64,000 nt of DNA from Brachyhypopomus gauderio (taxonomy: Eukaryota; Chordata; Actinopteri; Gymnotiformes; Hypopomidae): positions 62,001-126,000 of the forward strand of contig NC_135212.1 in assembly GCF_052324685.1 (NCBI RefSeq), given 5' to 3'. Made by a program: the position numbers and the translations under genes. This document shows positions 36,259 through 48,190 of the stretch, piece by piece (position 1 is the first letter of the stretch; each line of letters begins with the position of its first letter). The notes beneath the pieces were generated by a model. That model searched no databases. It was not told the DNA's origin and saw nothing but the letters and a program-made list of their open reading frames with translations.

Positions 36259-38554
36259 GGCTCATCAAAATGACAAGCATTTCCACTGCACTGAACAAAA
36301 CAAGCACACCGTACAGTAGGCCACCTGCTGTGAAAATCAAATGCATTTTGAAAAAAAGTGTAGACCGTGCAACAAGCTTTAATTTTAATAAAGACACGGT
36401 CACCGTAGGTTCAGCAAATCACTACATACATTTTGCAGTTACTGATGGCCAACATGCCATTAAAGTGGTCCATAATTTAGATACCCAATCCAGACTAATT
36501 GACATGGAGGAGGGAGGATATTACATTATGAAAGGCTACACAGTCATTAAGGAAAAAAAAACAGGGCAGGACTTTTTTTTTATGACAAAAAACACGATAA
36601 TATTCCGCACTGGAATGTTTGAGGTGTCCATGGAGGTCGAAGAGAGGGCAACCTGGGTCGTAGAGCCTCAAAGCACACCAACAGAAATTGGAGAGAGGAC
36701 CCCTGAAAACTGTCTTGCCACCTTGAAAGGAACAGTGGAGACTGTAAGTTATACTCATTTTCTTCATTTAAAAATAGGTGTGCTTGTGTATTTGTTGCCC
36801 AATAGTCACCAATGGCAGAAAATAATGAATAATTATAAAAAAAATTGCATGTGGGTTCATTAGTGATGTCTAAATAGATAGATGGATAACTTTATTAATC
36901 CCAAGGGGAAAGTCAATTATTACAGCAGCTTTGAAAGGGTAAAAACATACAAACATTAAATGTAAACGAAGTCAAAGAATAAATATAAATATAAAAAGAA
37001 GGCAAAAATTAAATACACAATACAATATTAATCTAAATAAGAAAACTAAAACCTAATGTGTGCAAATAAATGCTGTAGTAAAGTGTGATGTGAAGTGCAA
37101 AGTGTAATCAGATGTGTGATCCTAGAGAGTTTAGCAGTGTCCTGAATCCTGTTTACTGTGAACCTTTAGGTAGTAAATAGTAAAGTCACAGTAATAATGT
37201 TCCTGCATATGGTGAGTTGTTGTACAGTGAGAACGCTGTTGGGAGGAAAGATCTCCTGTACCGTTCCTTGTTGTAGTGGAGCTGAAAGAACCTGTTACTG
37301 AAAGTGCTCCGCTGTCGTGGAGAGGGTGGAAGGGGTTCTCCATGATGGCAGTGAGCTTATTTAAGGTCCTCCTCTCTGTAACAAACTCAAAGCCATCCAG
37401 AGATCAGCCCATGACTGAACCAGCCTTCCTGATCAGTTTGTTGAGCTTGGCTGCATCTAGGCTAAATAAAGAGGAAAATCCATAAGACTGGGTAGTTTCT
37501 GGAATTATAGTTCATTACCTGTAACTCTATGAAGGAAACAATGACTGACTCTTTTCAAAATGCTAAAAATGCTACCTAGAAAAAGTATTTGAAATAAATT
37601 TGTTGTTTAATTATAATTGATAAACCATAAAATTGCAAATTTGTGTGTGTACTTTTGCAGACATGTACAGTGTAATCACTTATCTTTGTCTTGATTTATT
37701 GCCAGCTGAGTGCCCCTCGAAAGGTGAAGCTGTATGAGGGGGACGTGCCCATTGTGGACCTCTCATTGGCTGAAGGGGGGAAGAAGGTCCAAGTATCCCT
37801 TTGGAGGGAGGCAGCCCTCAACGGCATCCATGTAGGCCAGCGTGTAATTGTCACCCACCTCCGCTGGACAAATGACAAGACCATGGGCTTCAAGTGGAAC
37901 TCCACATCCCATACAACAGTAAAGGTGAAAAAAGTTATGCAATTATTGTTTCAAGCATTTAAAATATTTTACCTTTCACAGCATTAAGCATCAAGTGTTA
38001 TATTACCTAATCACAAGTTGTGAGTCATAACATACTAAAATTGAATAATGCCTATAAAAAAACCTGCAAACTAACTGAAAGTTACACTGCAGTTTCTTAT
38101 AAGCTAATTTAAGCAGCAACATGGCATATTATCCTTTATACTGTTGTAGATACCTTTATATCCATAAATATGATTTAAAAAGATGTTTACCTATATGGTA
38201 ATAAAACTGTTTCCACATAGCATATGTCTTTGGTATTAGCAGACTTACCAAAAATAAATAAATAAATGCTGAGAAAATAGGCCAACTTCACATATATGTG
38301 GGAAATGATACGACATTTCTAATGTATTACAGGAAACTGAAGAGGGCCCCAAAACAGAAGTCCTAAAAATAATAGGGGTGGTGGAGGATGACCAGCATGT
38401 TCTGGTGTTCACAGAAAAAGAGGAAGAATTCCGCATACACTGTGAGCTGTTCAAAAATGCATTTGAGCATATGTCAGTGGAGCAATTCATTAACACTCTT
38501 CCAGTTGAGTGTGCAGCGAAAATAAAACAAAATGAAATAATTCAAGTGCTATAA
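36259..38554 (+). CDS. RPA-like OB-fold protein, three coding exons, 304 aa
   Basis: Exon 1 begins after an acceptor (CCCCACAG, 36258), so a 5' non-coding exon should lie upstream; its ATG is at 36270 and it ends at 36743 (donor GTAAGT). Exon 2 is 37706-37924 (donor GTGAAA) and exon 3 is 38333-38554 with TAA. All joints are phase 0 (158 + 73 + 73 codons). Exons 1 and 2 each read like an OB fold; exon 2 contains VQVSLWREAALNGIHVGQRV, typical of RPA70-type single-strand DNA binding domains. Exon 3 is acidic and of unknown fold. A poly(A) signal is at about 38691. A LINE sits in intron 1. A decayed copy lies at 168-1307. A role in binding single-stranded DNA, perhaps during rolling-circle transposition, is inferred. 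It could instead be a multicopy gene captured by the element. Confidence 0.72.
36877..37455 (-). mobile_element. 5'-truncated Rex1/CR1-like LINE in intron 1
   Basis: On the minus strand the sequence encodes the C-terminal end of a fish CR1/Rex1-type reverse transcriptase (KLNKLIRKAGS, then IMENPFHPLHD in a shifted frame, then a FSS..R..SFLP region). It ends in a 3' tail with GATAGATGGATAACTTTATT (complement orientation), typical of these LINEs. Flanks TCTAAATA (36869) and TCTAGGCTAAATA (37456) compare with the uninterrupted ATATCTAGACTAAATA at about 798-813 in the E1 paralogue, which is an empty site. Confidence 0.8.
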
Positions 38555-38774
38555 AAAGTTATTGTTAGAATGTGTTCTTGTTCTTGTTGTTTAAATAATT
38601 CAGTTTTTAATATTCCAAAATGTTCACTGTGTTTGTGTTCCTATACGTTTTAAATTCTTACCCACTTTTGTTTAAAACTTTTACATTTCAAATAAATATA
38701 TTAATTATGATACAACATAGATATTTGCAGTTCATTGTGTTATGATACTTTTGTCTTTTCATAGTTAATATTCA

Positions 38775-38884
38775 GGGGTGGGTTTCCCGAAACGTTCGTA
38801 GCGCTAAGTACTTCTTAACCTCACACGTTTCAGACGAGGTTACGAAGTACTTAGCGCTACGAACGTTTCGGGAAACCCACCCCA
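38775..38884. repeat. 110 bp near-perfect palindrome (foldback element)
   Basis: Arms of about 47 bp (GGGGTGGGTTTCCCGAAACG and on) around a short centre near 38824-38835. Direct repeats TAATATTCAG lie close to both sides (38767 on; about 38888 on), so it may be a small foldback transposon with target duplication. It sits downstream of the RPA-like gene. Confidence 0.85.
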
Positions 38885-39213
38885 GTATAATATTCAGTGG
38901 CTCCTTGCGTTGTGTCTGCTCAAACATGAATTGATATTTAAAGGCAAAGCTTCCAGTTTCCGAAAATGTTTGAACCATGTGTATGCGATGTTTTATCGCT
39001 GAGATATTAATATAAATATCTGAACACATCCTTATTGACGCACTGGTTCATAACGACTTGGGAGGGTCCATTAGATAAGTGGATAATTTGTATGGTGAAT
39101 TTCTATTAACAAAGTTTTAATAGAAATCACTAAAGGTCCAATCATTCTCAATATTGATTATTTTTCATCCCTCCATCTTCTCATAGGAACCCATATAAAA
39201 GTTATTACTCCAT

Positions 39214-40319
39214 AACAAAATTAAGTGAAAGGGATTTTCTTTAACATGTTTATTTAACAGAAAGTCAACAATAGAATAAAGAAAGCAACAAACGTGTAAT
39301 TAACAAATTAAAGATTAGCGTCTTGCTGGTGCCAGTCCTCAAGGCTTCCGTGGGAGCTGGTAGCGCTGGGTTCTGCACTGCGGCAGCTGTGTGTCAAATG
39401 TAGAATATTATTACTATTCTTGTTAAAGAGGCATAAGAGCTACACATTTATCAGCTGTATTATCCTGAATACATTAAACTGCATGTAAGAAATAAATCAT
39501 TTAATGTATCTGTTATTAGGCTTCAGGTATTAGGCTACACAAGCCGGTAAACGGCAGCCAGTTAATGCTACATTAATAATATAATTGTATTTGTTAGTAT
39601 GAATTGACACGTTTCTAGCTATGAATATAAAAAGACTGCTCCTAAAAAACGAACGCTAGGGTTCCTCAGGAAAGTTGGCCACTGGCAGTAAATGTTAGCC
39701 AGTTAGTAAAGCTACTTACTTTTGTAAACGGTGAACCGGAGTACTCAGTGGAAGAGCGGCGTCATCGGCTATAGCTCACCGTTGAGCGTCCGTTAACTGG
39801 TCAGCTCGCGCTACCTTTTTAAATTCGCCACGAAGATTCCAACAATATCGCGCACATTAGTGTTTCGCGCTTAAACATACTATCAGATAACTAAATAATA
39901 TTGTTTAATCAACAAGCGTCATTACTAAGTGTTTCATACTTCCTTGATGTCACTTGTATGAACTGGTGATACTGCGGCAACGCGCTGTGGTTCTGAGCGC
40001 GAGTTAATAAAGGGTTTATAGTAATAATTGCCTTTCATCGTGGTGTTTCGCTGCTACAATACGTGGTGAATAGCACTTATTGAATGGACATAACTTTTGC
40101 GTGTCGCGATCATATGTCAATGTTAAATAGTCACGGAATCTGAGCTGTCAAATTGCAGATCAGGTGTAGATGTAAAAAACACCGTATATGCGTAGACATC
40201 TGCAACACGATGATAATAAGACAAATGTAAGATCAATTCAAATGGAACAGACGCATTTAAGATGTTACGACCCTTTCCAGATGTAGACGTATATGTGCTA
40301 TCAGGGCATTGATTTTTGA
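39214..40319 (-). mobile_element. 1.1 kb insertion in a satellite remnant, 7 bp flanking repeat
   Basis: ACTCCAT occurs at 39207-39213 and 40320-40326, and the satellite phrase (..ACTCCATCAGATGTATAG) is restored when the insert is removed. No terminal inverted repeat is obvious. On the minus strand there is a possible small spliced transcript. A 5' exon ends at AAAA/GTAAGT (about 39720). A 3' exon (about 39305-39389, after TTTGACACACAG) could read CRSAEPSATSSHGSLEDWHQ before a stop. An AATAAA lies near 39250. Not recognised. Confidence 0.45.
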
Positions 40320-40405
40320 ACTCCATTCGATGCATAGATTGAACAACTAAATCTGCTGTACTGTCTCAACTGTTTATATGCTAAACATGGTGTTATACTG
40401 TATTA

Positions 40406-41091
40406 CAGTGTTGTGCCAGTTCACAGCTTTTCTGAACTAGTTCAAGTTCAGTTCATACATGCTCAAAGTGAACAGTTCACGTTCAAAGTTCACAATTTTA
40501 ATTCTGAACTAGTTCAAAGTTCAGTTCATTTTACTTTTTTTCGTGAGATATTCAAATATTTATTTTATTTTATTGCAGCGCTTTCTCTCACTCTCGTCAT
40601 TGGTCTGTCACTCACTCTCTCTCTCTCGCTCCTCCAGCACTCGGCGCTCTCGCCGTTGCCTGCTACGCGGCGTTGCTACGCCTACCCCGCTCTGCTGCAA
40701 TTCATCACGGGTAATGTCGTGCGGAAGCCAGTATGTTATTTACTAGCCAGTGTGTTAACTACTCTCAGCCGGACACTACGTTGCCCGCAATGCATTGCGC
40801 ACACAACGTCAAAACCATTTCTGTCTGGTGATACAAGATTTAAGCGGCACCAGCGAGAATACAGGAGGGAGGAACTTACTCTCGTTGCGTTTCAAAAGAG
40901 AAAACAGATGTCACTCAGTTTTCAATGGAAAACAAATTCCAACGTTCATTTACAGTGATGTCTGCAGTTCATGACATATAATGTGAACTAATTCACGTTC
41001 AAGTTTTTGTGTTGCGTTCAGTTCAACGTTCACGAAAAAATGAGCGTGTTCAATGAACGCGTTCTTTTGAACTCGTTCCCGCACAACACTG
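40406..41091. mobile_element. hAT-like non-autonomous element, 686 bp
   Basis: The ends CAGTGTTGTGC and GCACAACACTG are perfect inverted repeats, and are flanked by 8 bp duplications CTGTATTA / CTGTCTTA (one mismatch), as in hAT elements. Inside are many GTTCA / TGAAC words in both orientations (subterminal repeats). A 181-codon open frame across it has no recognisable domain. Confidence 0.82.
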
Positions 41092-41889
41092 CTGTCTTAT
41101 ATGGTCTAAAACAGCATTTTATTGTTTTCTATTCATTCTTTTTCATCCCTTTATTCCTGTACAGGAATCTATTGATTTTATAAGTCCATCAGATGTAAAG
41201 ATACATCAGCTGTTTCAGCTGTGAAGATATAACAACTGTATTTGCTGTCCTTATTGAACTACTAGGCTTTTCTGGGACCAACTATTATCATTTAACATAC
41301 TTAACATTGTCTTCATGCTGTTACAACAAGCTTTGTCAAGCCAACTTAAAGTTTGTTCACAAACTTTACTTTCTAGTTATTATGTTGGCTTGCGAAGCAG
41401 CCAACATACTGTTCTCCCTATTCTTCTTATTCTTCTTCTTATTATTATTATTCTATTCGAGTTTTCGGTAACTTTCACAGGTCGCAGTTTTTGAGCTAGA
41501 ACCTTGAAAATTGGCAGGTTCACAGATCTCATATGGAAGAAGTGTGCTTGTGCTTTTGGGACATGTCGGACATACGGTGTCCTCAGGACAAGTCCTCAAA
41601 GTTGACTTTTTCCCATAGAGAATGAATGGCGGAATGTTCAGAAATGTCCCCAGTTAGTGTGCTGTCATGAAAAATCTCCTGGATAAACAGCTGTAAATTC
41701 CTTCCACTTTCATCTAGAAGCTCCATTTAAATTTTAAATGAGAGAGAAATTTGTTCTTTCTGGCACGCCAAAATATCTAATCATTTTATTAATTACTTTT
41801 AGAGTTATGAGCATTTGTTTGGCACTAGACACAGAAAACTGCCCCATTAACTCCCATGTTAATTTCTCAAAATCAGAACTGTCTTTTTC

Positions 41890-42470
41890 ACAATTTGCCT
41901 CTGTGTTTAACTTGTCATAAATCAGACAATATTGGGTCAAACAACACACAAATTACACCAAAATGATCAGCCAGGGGTCCTCTCTCATACAATATCTTCG
42001 GTTAAGCGATACGTTAACTAGAGCCCGAAGTACGACCGTTTGTTCGGAGGGTGCAAATCACATTAAACAAGGCGTCTACAGTGGCAGAGACCGTGTTTCA
42101 GTTAAGGGATTTTTCACAATTTGCCTGTTTTTAACTTGTCATAAATCAGACAATATTGGGTCAAACAACACATAAATTACACCAAAATAATCAGCCAGGG
42201 GTCCTCTCTCATACAATATCTTCGGTTAAGCGATACGTTAACTAGAGCCCGAAGTACGACCGTTTGTTCGGAGGGTGCAAATCACATTAAACAAGGCGTC
42301 TACAATGGCAGAGACCGTGTTTCAGTTAAGGGATTTTTCACAATTTGCCTGTTTTTAACTTGTCATAAATCAGACAATATTGGGTCAAACAACACACAAA
42401 TTACACCAAAATAATCAGCCAGGGGTCCTCTCTCATACAATGTCTTCGGTTAAGCGATAAGTTAAATAGG
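41890..42470 (+). repeat. 224 bp direct repeats in E6
   Basis: GGAGGGTGCAAATCACATTA at 42046 and 42270, with a third partial copy near 42497. Each unit also holds CAATTTGCCTGTTTTTAACT and GGGTCCTCTCTCATACAAT. E3 has a single copy (about 13755-13910). Confidence 0.85.
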
Positions 42471-42624
42471 GCCCGAACTACGAACGTTTGTTTGGAGGGT
42501 GCAAATCACATTAAACAAGGCTCCTCCACTCAGAGTTGTCAGTTATGTTGAATGTCTCTCCCCCTCCCCCCACACGCGCACACACACATGCATCTCTCTC
42601 ATACCCACTCCACACAGACACACA

Positions 42625-42800
42625 CAGATGGAGCAGAGGAACAGATGGGGAAGATGGAGCAGAGGGGCAGATGGGGCAGGTAGAGCAGCAGGGCAGGTAG
42701 AGCAGCGGGGCAGATGGAGCAGACGGGCAGATGGGGCAGATAAAGCAGATGGATCAGAGGGGCAGATGGGGCAGATAGAGCAGATGGAGCACACATGCAC
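42625..42800. repeat. 17-18 bp minisatellite (E6 copy)
   Basis: About ten imperfect copies of GGGGCAGATGGAGCAGA with an extra GCAGGTAGAGCAGC variant; the counterpart of 14058-14465 in E3. Confidence 0.9.
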
Positions 42801-42849
42801 AGAACCTCTTCTCTCCCTCAGTCCCTGCAGCAGTATTAACTGTATAACT

Positions 42850-45800
42850 GAATAACAACTCAATTTTAACTACCCCACAGCCAATTACCCCTCAACAGTA
42901 ATTGCCCCACCACAGGTAAGTACCCCCTCAACAAAAAAATCACATCTAAACAAGCTTTTAACATAAATTACACAGTAATCTTAATAGCCATCAACAACAA
43001 TAACCCCAACAGGTCAATAACCCCTCAATGTCAACTACCCCACAGCCAATTACCCCTCAGCAGTAATTGCCCCAAACAGCTATATTACCTATTAACCGCA
43101 ACAACACCATTAAACGAATAGCCTTCAACAATATCAAATACATCTGCATTAACTACCCCAATGGCAATAGCCCCTCAACAGTAATTGCCCCACCACAGGT
43201 AATTGCCCCTCAACAACAAATACAACATCTAAACAAGCTTTTAACAGGAACTACACAGAAATCTTAAGCTATCAACAACAATAACCCCAACAGGTCAATA
43301 ACCCCTCAATGTCAACTACCCCACACCCAATTACCCCTCAACAGTTATTGCCCCACCACAGGTAAATACCCCCTCAACAAAACATTCCACATCTAAACAA
43401 GCTTTTAACAGGAGCTACACAGTAATCTTAATACCCATCAACAACAATAACCCCAACAGGTCAATAACCCCTCTATATCAACTACCCCAAAGCCAATTAC
43501 CCCTCAGCAGTAATTGCCCCAAACAGCTATATTACCTATTAACCGCAACAACACCATTAAACTAATAGCCTTCAACAATAACAAATACATCTGCATTAAC
43601 TACCCCAATGGCAATAGGCCCTCAACAGTAATTGCCCCACCACAGGTAATTGCCCCTCAACAACAAATACAACATCTAAACAAGCTTTTATCAGGAACTA
43701 CACAATAATCTTAATACCCATCAACAACAATAACCCCAACAGGTCAATAACCCCTCAATATCAACTACCCCACAGCCAATTACCCCTCAGCAGTAATTGC
43801 CCCAAACAGCTAAATCACCTCTTAACATTAACAACCCCATTAAACTAATAGCCTTCAACAATATCAAATACATCTGCATTAACTACCCCAATGGCAATTT
43901 TACTACCCCACAACCAATTGCCCCTCAACAGTAATTGCCCCACCACAGGTAAATACCCCCTCAACAAAAAAATCCACATCTAAACAAGCTTTTACCAGAA
44001 ACTACACAGTAATCTTAATATCCATCAACAACAATAACCCCAACAGGTCAATAACCCCTCAATGTCAACTACCCCACAGCCAATTACCCCTCAGCAGTAA
44101 TTGCCCCAAACAGCTAAATTACCTCTCAACATCAGCAACCCTATTAAACTAATAGCCTTCAACAATAACAAATACATCTGCATTACCTACCCCAATGGCA
44201 ATAGCCCCTCAACAGTAATTGCCCCACCACAAGTAAATACCCCCTCAATAAAAAAAATCCACATCTAAACAAGCTTTTAACAGAAACTACACAGTAATCT
44301 TAATATCCATCAACAACAATAACCCCAACAGGTCAATAACCCCTCAATATCAACTACCCCACAGCCAATTACCCCTCAGCAGTAATTGCCCCAAACTGCT
44401 AATCTACCTCTTAACCGCAACAACCCCATTAAACTAATAGCCTTCAACAATATTAAATACATCAGCATTAACTACCCCAATGGCAATAGCCCCTCAACAG
44501 TAATTACCCCACCATAGGTAAATACCCCTCAACAAAATTTCCACATCTAAACAAGCTTTTAACATAAATTACACAGTAATCTTAATAGCCATCAACAACA
44601 ATAACCCCAACAGGTCAATAACCCCTCAATGTCAACTACCCCACAGCCAATTACCCCTCAGCAGTAATTGCCCCAAACAGCTATATTACCTATTAACCGC
44701 AACAACACCATTAAACGAATAGCCTTCAACAATATCAAATACATCTGCATTAACTACCCCAATGGCAATAGCCCCTCAACAGTAATTGCCCCACCACAGG
44801 TAATTGCCCCTCAACAACAAATACAACATCTAAACAAGCTTTTAACAGGAACTACACAGAAATCTTAAGCTATCAACAACAATAACCCCAACAGGTCAAT
44901 AACCCCTCAATATCAACTACCCCACAGCCAATTACCCCTCAGCAGTAATTGCCCCAAACAGCTAAATCACCTCTTAACATTAACAACCCCATTAAACTAA
45001 AAGCCTTCAACAATATCAAATACATCTGCATTAACTACCCCAATGGCAATTTTACTACCCCACAACCAATTGCCCCTCAACAGTAATTGCCCCACCACAG
45101 GTAAATACCCCCTCAACAAAAAAATCCACATCTAAACAAGCTTTTACCAGAAACTACACAGTAATCTTAATATCCATCAACAACAATAACCCCAACAGGT
45201 CAATAACCCCTCAATGTCAACTACCCCACAGCCAATTACCCCTCAGCAGTAATTGCCCCAAACAGCTAAATTACCTCTCAACATCAGCAACCCTATTAAA
45301 CTAATAGCCTTCAACAATAACAAATACATCTGCATTACCTACCCCAATGGCAATAGCCCCTCAACAGTAATTGCCCCACCACAAGTAAATACCCCCTCAA
45401 TAAAAAAAATCCACATCTAAACAAGCTTTTAACAGAAACTACACAGTAATCTTAATATCCATCAACAACAATAACCCCAACAGGTCAATAACCCCTCAAT
45501 ATCAACTACCCCACAGCCAATTACCCCTCAGCAGTAATTGCCCCAAACTGCTAATCTACCTCTTAACCGCAACAACCCCATTAAACTAATAGCCTTCAAC
45601 AATATTAAATACATCAGCATTAACTACCCCAATGGCAATAGCCCCTCAACAGTAATTACCCCACCATAGGTAAATACCCCTCAACAAAATTTCCACATCT
45701 AAACAAGCTTTTAACAGAAACTACACAGTAATCTTAATAACCATCAACAACAATAACCCCAACAGGTCAATAACCCCTCAATATCAACTACCCCACAGCC

Positions 45801-45850
45801 AATTACCCCTCAGCAGTAATTACCCCAATCACCTAAACTACCCCTTAACC
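42850..45850. repeat. C/A-rich array with 447 bp and 1152 bp higher-order periods
   Basis: The plus strand is almost free of G outside short words. Basic words are TACCCCACAGCCAATTACCC, CAACAGTAATTGCCCCACC and CATCTAAACAAGCTTTTA. Identical segments recur at 43067 and 43514 (447 bp), at 43811 and 44963 (1152 bp), and at 43067 and 44668 (1601 bp), so it is a mosaic of block duplications. Small open frames in it are repeat translations. Confidence 0.9.
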
Positions 45851-47079
45851 GCAACATAATCTAACAATGATAACATTAAAACAACCTTTAACATTAGGTC
45901 GTCAACATTCAAAACAACGTTTCAGCTGCTTTGCAAGCCAACATAAAGTTTGTTCACAAACTTTGCCTATCTAGTTATTATTAAGTTGGCTTGACAAAGC
46001 CAACTTACTGTTCTTCTTATTCTTCTTATTATTATTATTCTTCCGCCAAAATTTCCAAACGCTATTTCGTCTACAGCTTTTAAGATAGAACCACCAAACT
46101 TTGTAGGAACCTCCGCCCCATACCCGAAAGAGGTGCTACTGCTTTTTAGAAAGATAAACCACCTGCATCCCTCCTTTCTATACCTCCTTCTGAGCCATTT
46201 TTCCCATAGACTTTCAATGGGCCAATTTTCAAACTGCTCTCATTTTGTCAGATTTCAAGATAAATCCACCAAACTTGATATACATGGTCCAGTGATGGAA
46301 AGAACGAAAACAACAACTTTTCACAACTGTATCACTCTTTTATCCCTTCTTTTTCATCCCTTCTTTTTCACCCATTCACTTCCATTCATTTTTCACTGCC
46401 TTCTAGCTCGTATGTTTTATATGCTGTTACCACCAAAATCACTGGATATAGTACATCTGGTCTGATATCAATAAAGATACAATTATTTTTCACCACTCAT
46501 TTTTTATTCATCCTTTTTTCATCCCTCCATCTTCTCATAGGAATACATTGATTTTACAACTACATCAGCTGTATAGATAGTACAACTAAATCTGCTGTAC
46601 TGACTCAGCTGTATATATGCTAAACATGATGTTACATGGTCTTATATGGTCTAAAACAGCTTTTTATTTTCTTCTATTCATTATTTTATCATCCCTTCAT
46701 CCCTCCATCCTCCCATTGAAAACCACTGATATAACTGAATCAGATGTATAAGTAGAACAACTAAATCTGCTGTACTGATTCAACAGTTAATATGATAAAT
46801 ATGCTGTTATATGGTCTAAAACAGCCTTTTATTTTCTTCTATTCTTTCTTTTTTCATCACTTCATCCCTCCATCGTCCCATTGAAAACCACTGATATAAC
46901 TCAATCAGATGTATAGATGAACAACTAAAAATGCTATCACAATTCAACTGTATACATGCTAAACATGGTGTCATATGGTCTGATATGGTATAAAACAACT
47001 TTTTATATTCTTCTTTTCATTCTTTTTTCATCCCTTCATCCCTCCATCCTCCAATAGGATTACATTGGTTTCATAACTA

Positions 47080-48190
47080 CCTTAATTTTCATGATACAGT
47101 GATCAAACCTTGTGACATGACTCAGTAGCTGATCCCTAGCACCGCACTGAATATCATATTGATGCCAATTGTCTATCCTCCCATTCTATCATTTCATTCA
47201 TCCCCCCATCCTCCCATTGGCAACCATTGATTTAATCAAATCCTTAATTTTCAAGATACAGTGATCAAACTTGGTGACATGACTCAGTAGCTGATCCCTA
47301 ACACTGCCCTGAATATCATATTGATGTTATTTGTCTATCCTCCCATTCTATCATTTCATTCATCCCTCCATCATCCCATTGGAAACCATTGATTTAATCA
47401 AATCCTTAATTCTCAAGATACAGTGATCAAACTTGGTGAAATGACTCAATAGCTAATACCTACCACTGAGCTGCATTTCATATCGATGCCATTTGTCTAT
47501 CTGCCATTTCTATCATTTCATTCATCCCTCCATCCTCCCATTGAGAACCAGTGATTTTCTAACTGCCTTAATTTTCAAGATACAGTGATCAAACTTGGTG
47601 AAATGACTCAGTAGCTGATCCCTAGCACTACACTGAATATCATATTGATGCAATTTGTCTATCCTCCCTTTCTATCATTTCATTCATCCCTCCATACTCT
47701 CATAGTAACCCATTGATTTACTAACTGCCTTAATTTTCAAGATACAGTGATCAAACTTGGTGAAATGACTCAATAGCTAATACCTACCACTGAGCTGCAT
47801 TTCATATCGATGCCATTTGTCTATCTGCCATTTCTATCATTTCATTCATCCCTCCATCCTCCCATTGAGAACCAGTGATTTTCTAACTGCCTTAATTTTC
47901 AAGATACAGTGATCAAACCTTGTGACATGACTCAGTAGCTGATCCCTAGCACCGCACTGAATATCATATTGATGCCATTTGTTTATCCTCCCATTCTATC
48001 ATTTCATTCATCCCTCCATCCTCCCATTGGAAACCATGGATTTAATCAAATCCTTAATTTTCAAGATACAGTGATCAAACCTTGTGACATGACTCAGTAG
48101 CTGATCCTCAGCACCGCACTGAATATCATATTGATGACATTTGTCTATCCTCCCATTCTATCATTTCATTCATCCCTCCATCCTCCCATA
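47080..48190 (+). repeat. 162 bp satellite array (E7)
   Basis: About seven monomers, several of a diverged kind (ATTTCATATCGATGCCATTTG) that is rare in the other arrays. Confidence 0.9.

Larger units (their letters stand above)
18803..41376 (+). mobile_element. E5: 22.6 kb element with satellite, Helentron gene set and RPA-like gene
   Basis: It starts right after the E4 CTAG with TT and the full foldback AAGTTGGCTTGACAAAGC plus complement (18805-18828). The next matching 3' terminus is at 41376 (hairpin 41348-41367, CTAG 41373-41376). I see no other copy of either terminus in between. Content in order: head, ~170 bp repeats, 162 bp array to about 22650, degenerate satellite with a solo LTR-like element, Helentron protease and Rep/helicase/endonuclease on the minus strand, a 25 bp minisatellite, a promoter-like region, the RPA-like gene on the plus strand, satellite remnants (about 39140-39213 and 40320 on), and the terminus. 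Whether the genes belong to the element or are a nested insertion is not settled, because the Rep gene runs opposite to the hairpin end. Confidence 0.5.
41377..45974 (+). mobile_element. E6: complete type B element of the series
   Basis: It starts with TT and the foldback ATGTTGGCTTGCGAAGCAG and complement (41382-41407), followed by the type B head (AGTTTTTGAGCTAGAACC). It then contains a 224 bp direct repeat (about 41890-42470), a short stretch of the 17 bp minisatellite (42625-42800), a 3 kb C/A-rich array (42850-45850), and the variant terminus with CTAG at 45971-45974. Length 4598 bp. Confidence 0.58.

Noticed and set aside
40413..40958. 181-codon frame inside the hAT-like element
   Set aside because: No recognisable domain; it starts at a non-ATG codon in the terminal repeat and includes low-complexity Leu/Ser runs.
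43067..44868. Repeated 64-66 codon frames
   Set aside because: They come from the C/A-rich array and recur only because the blocks are duplicated.
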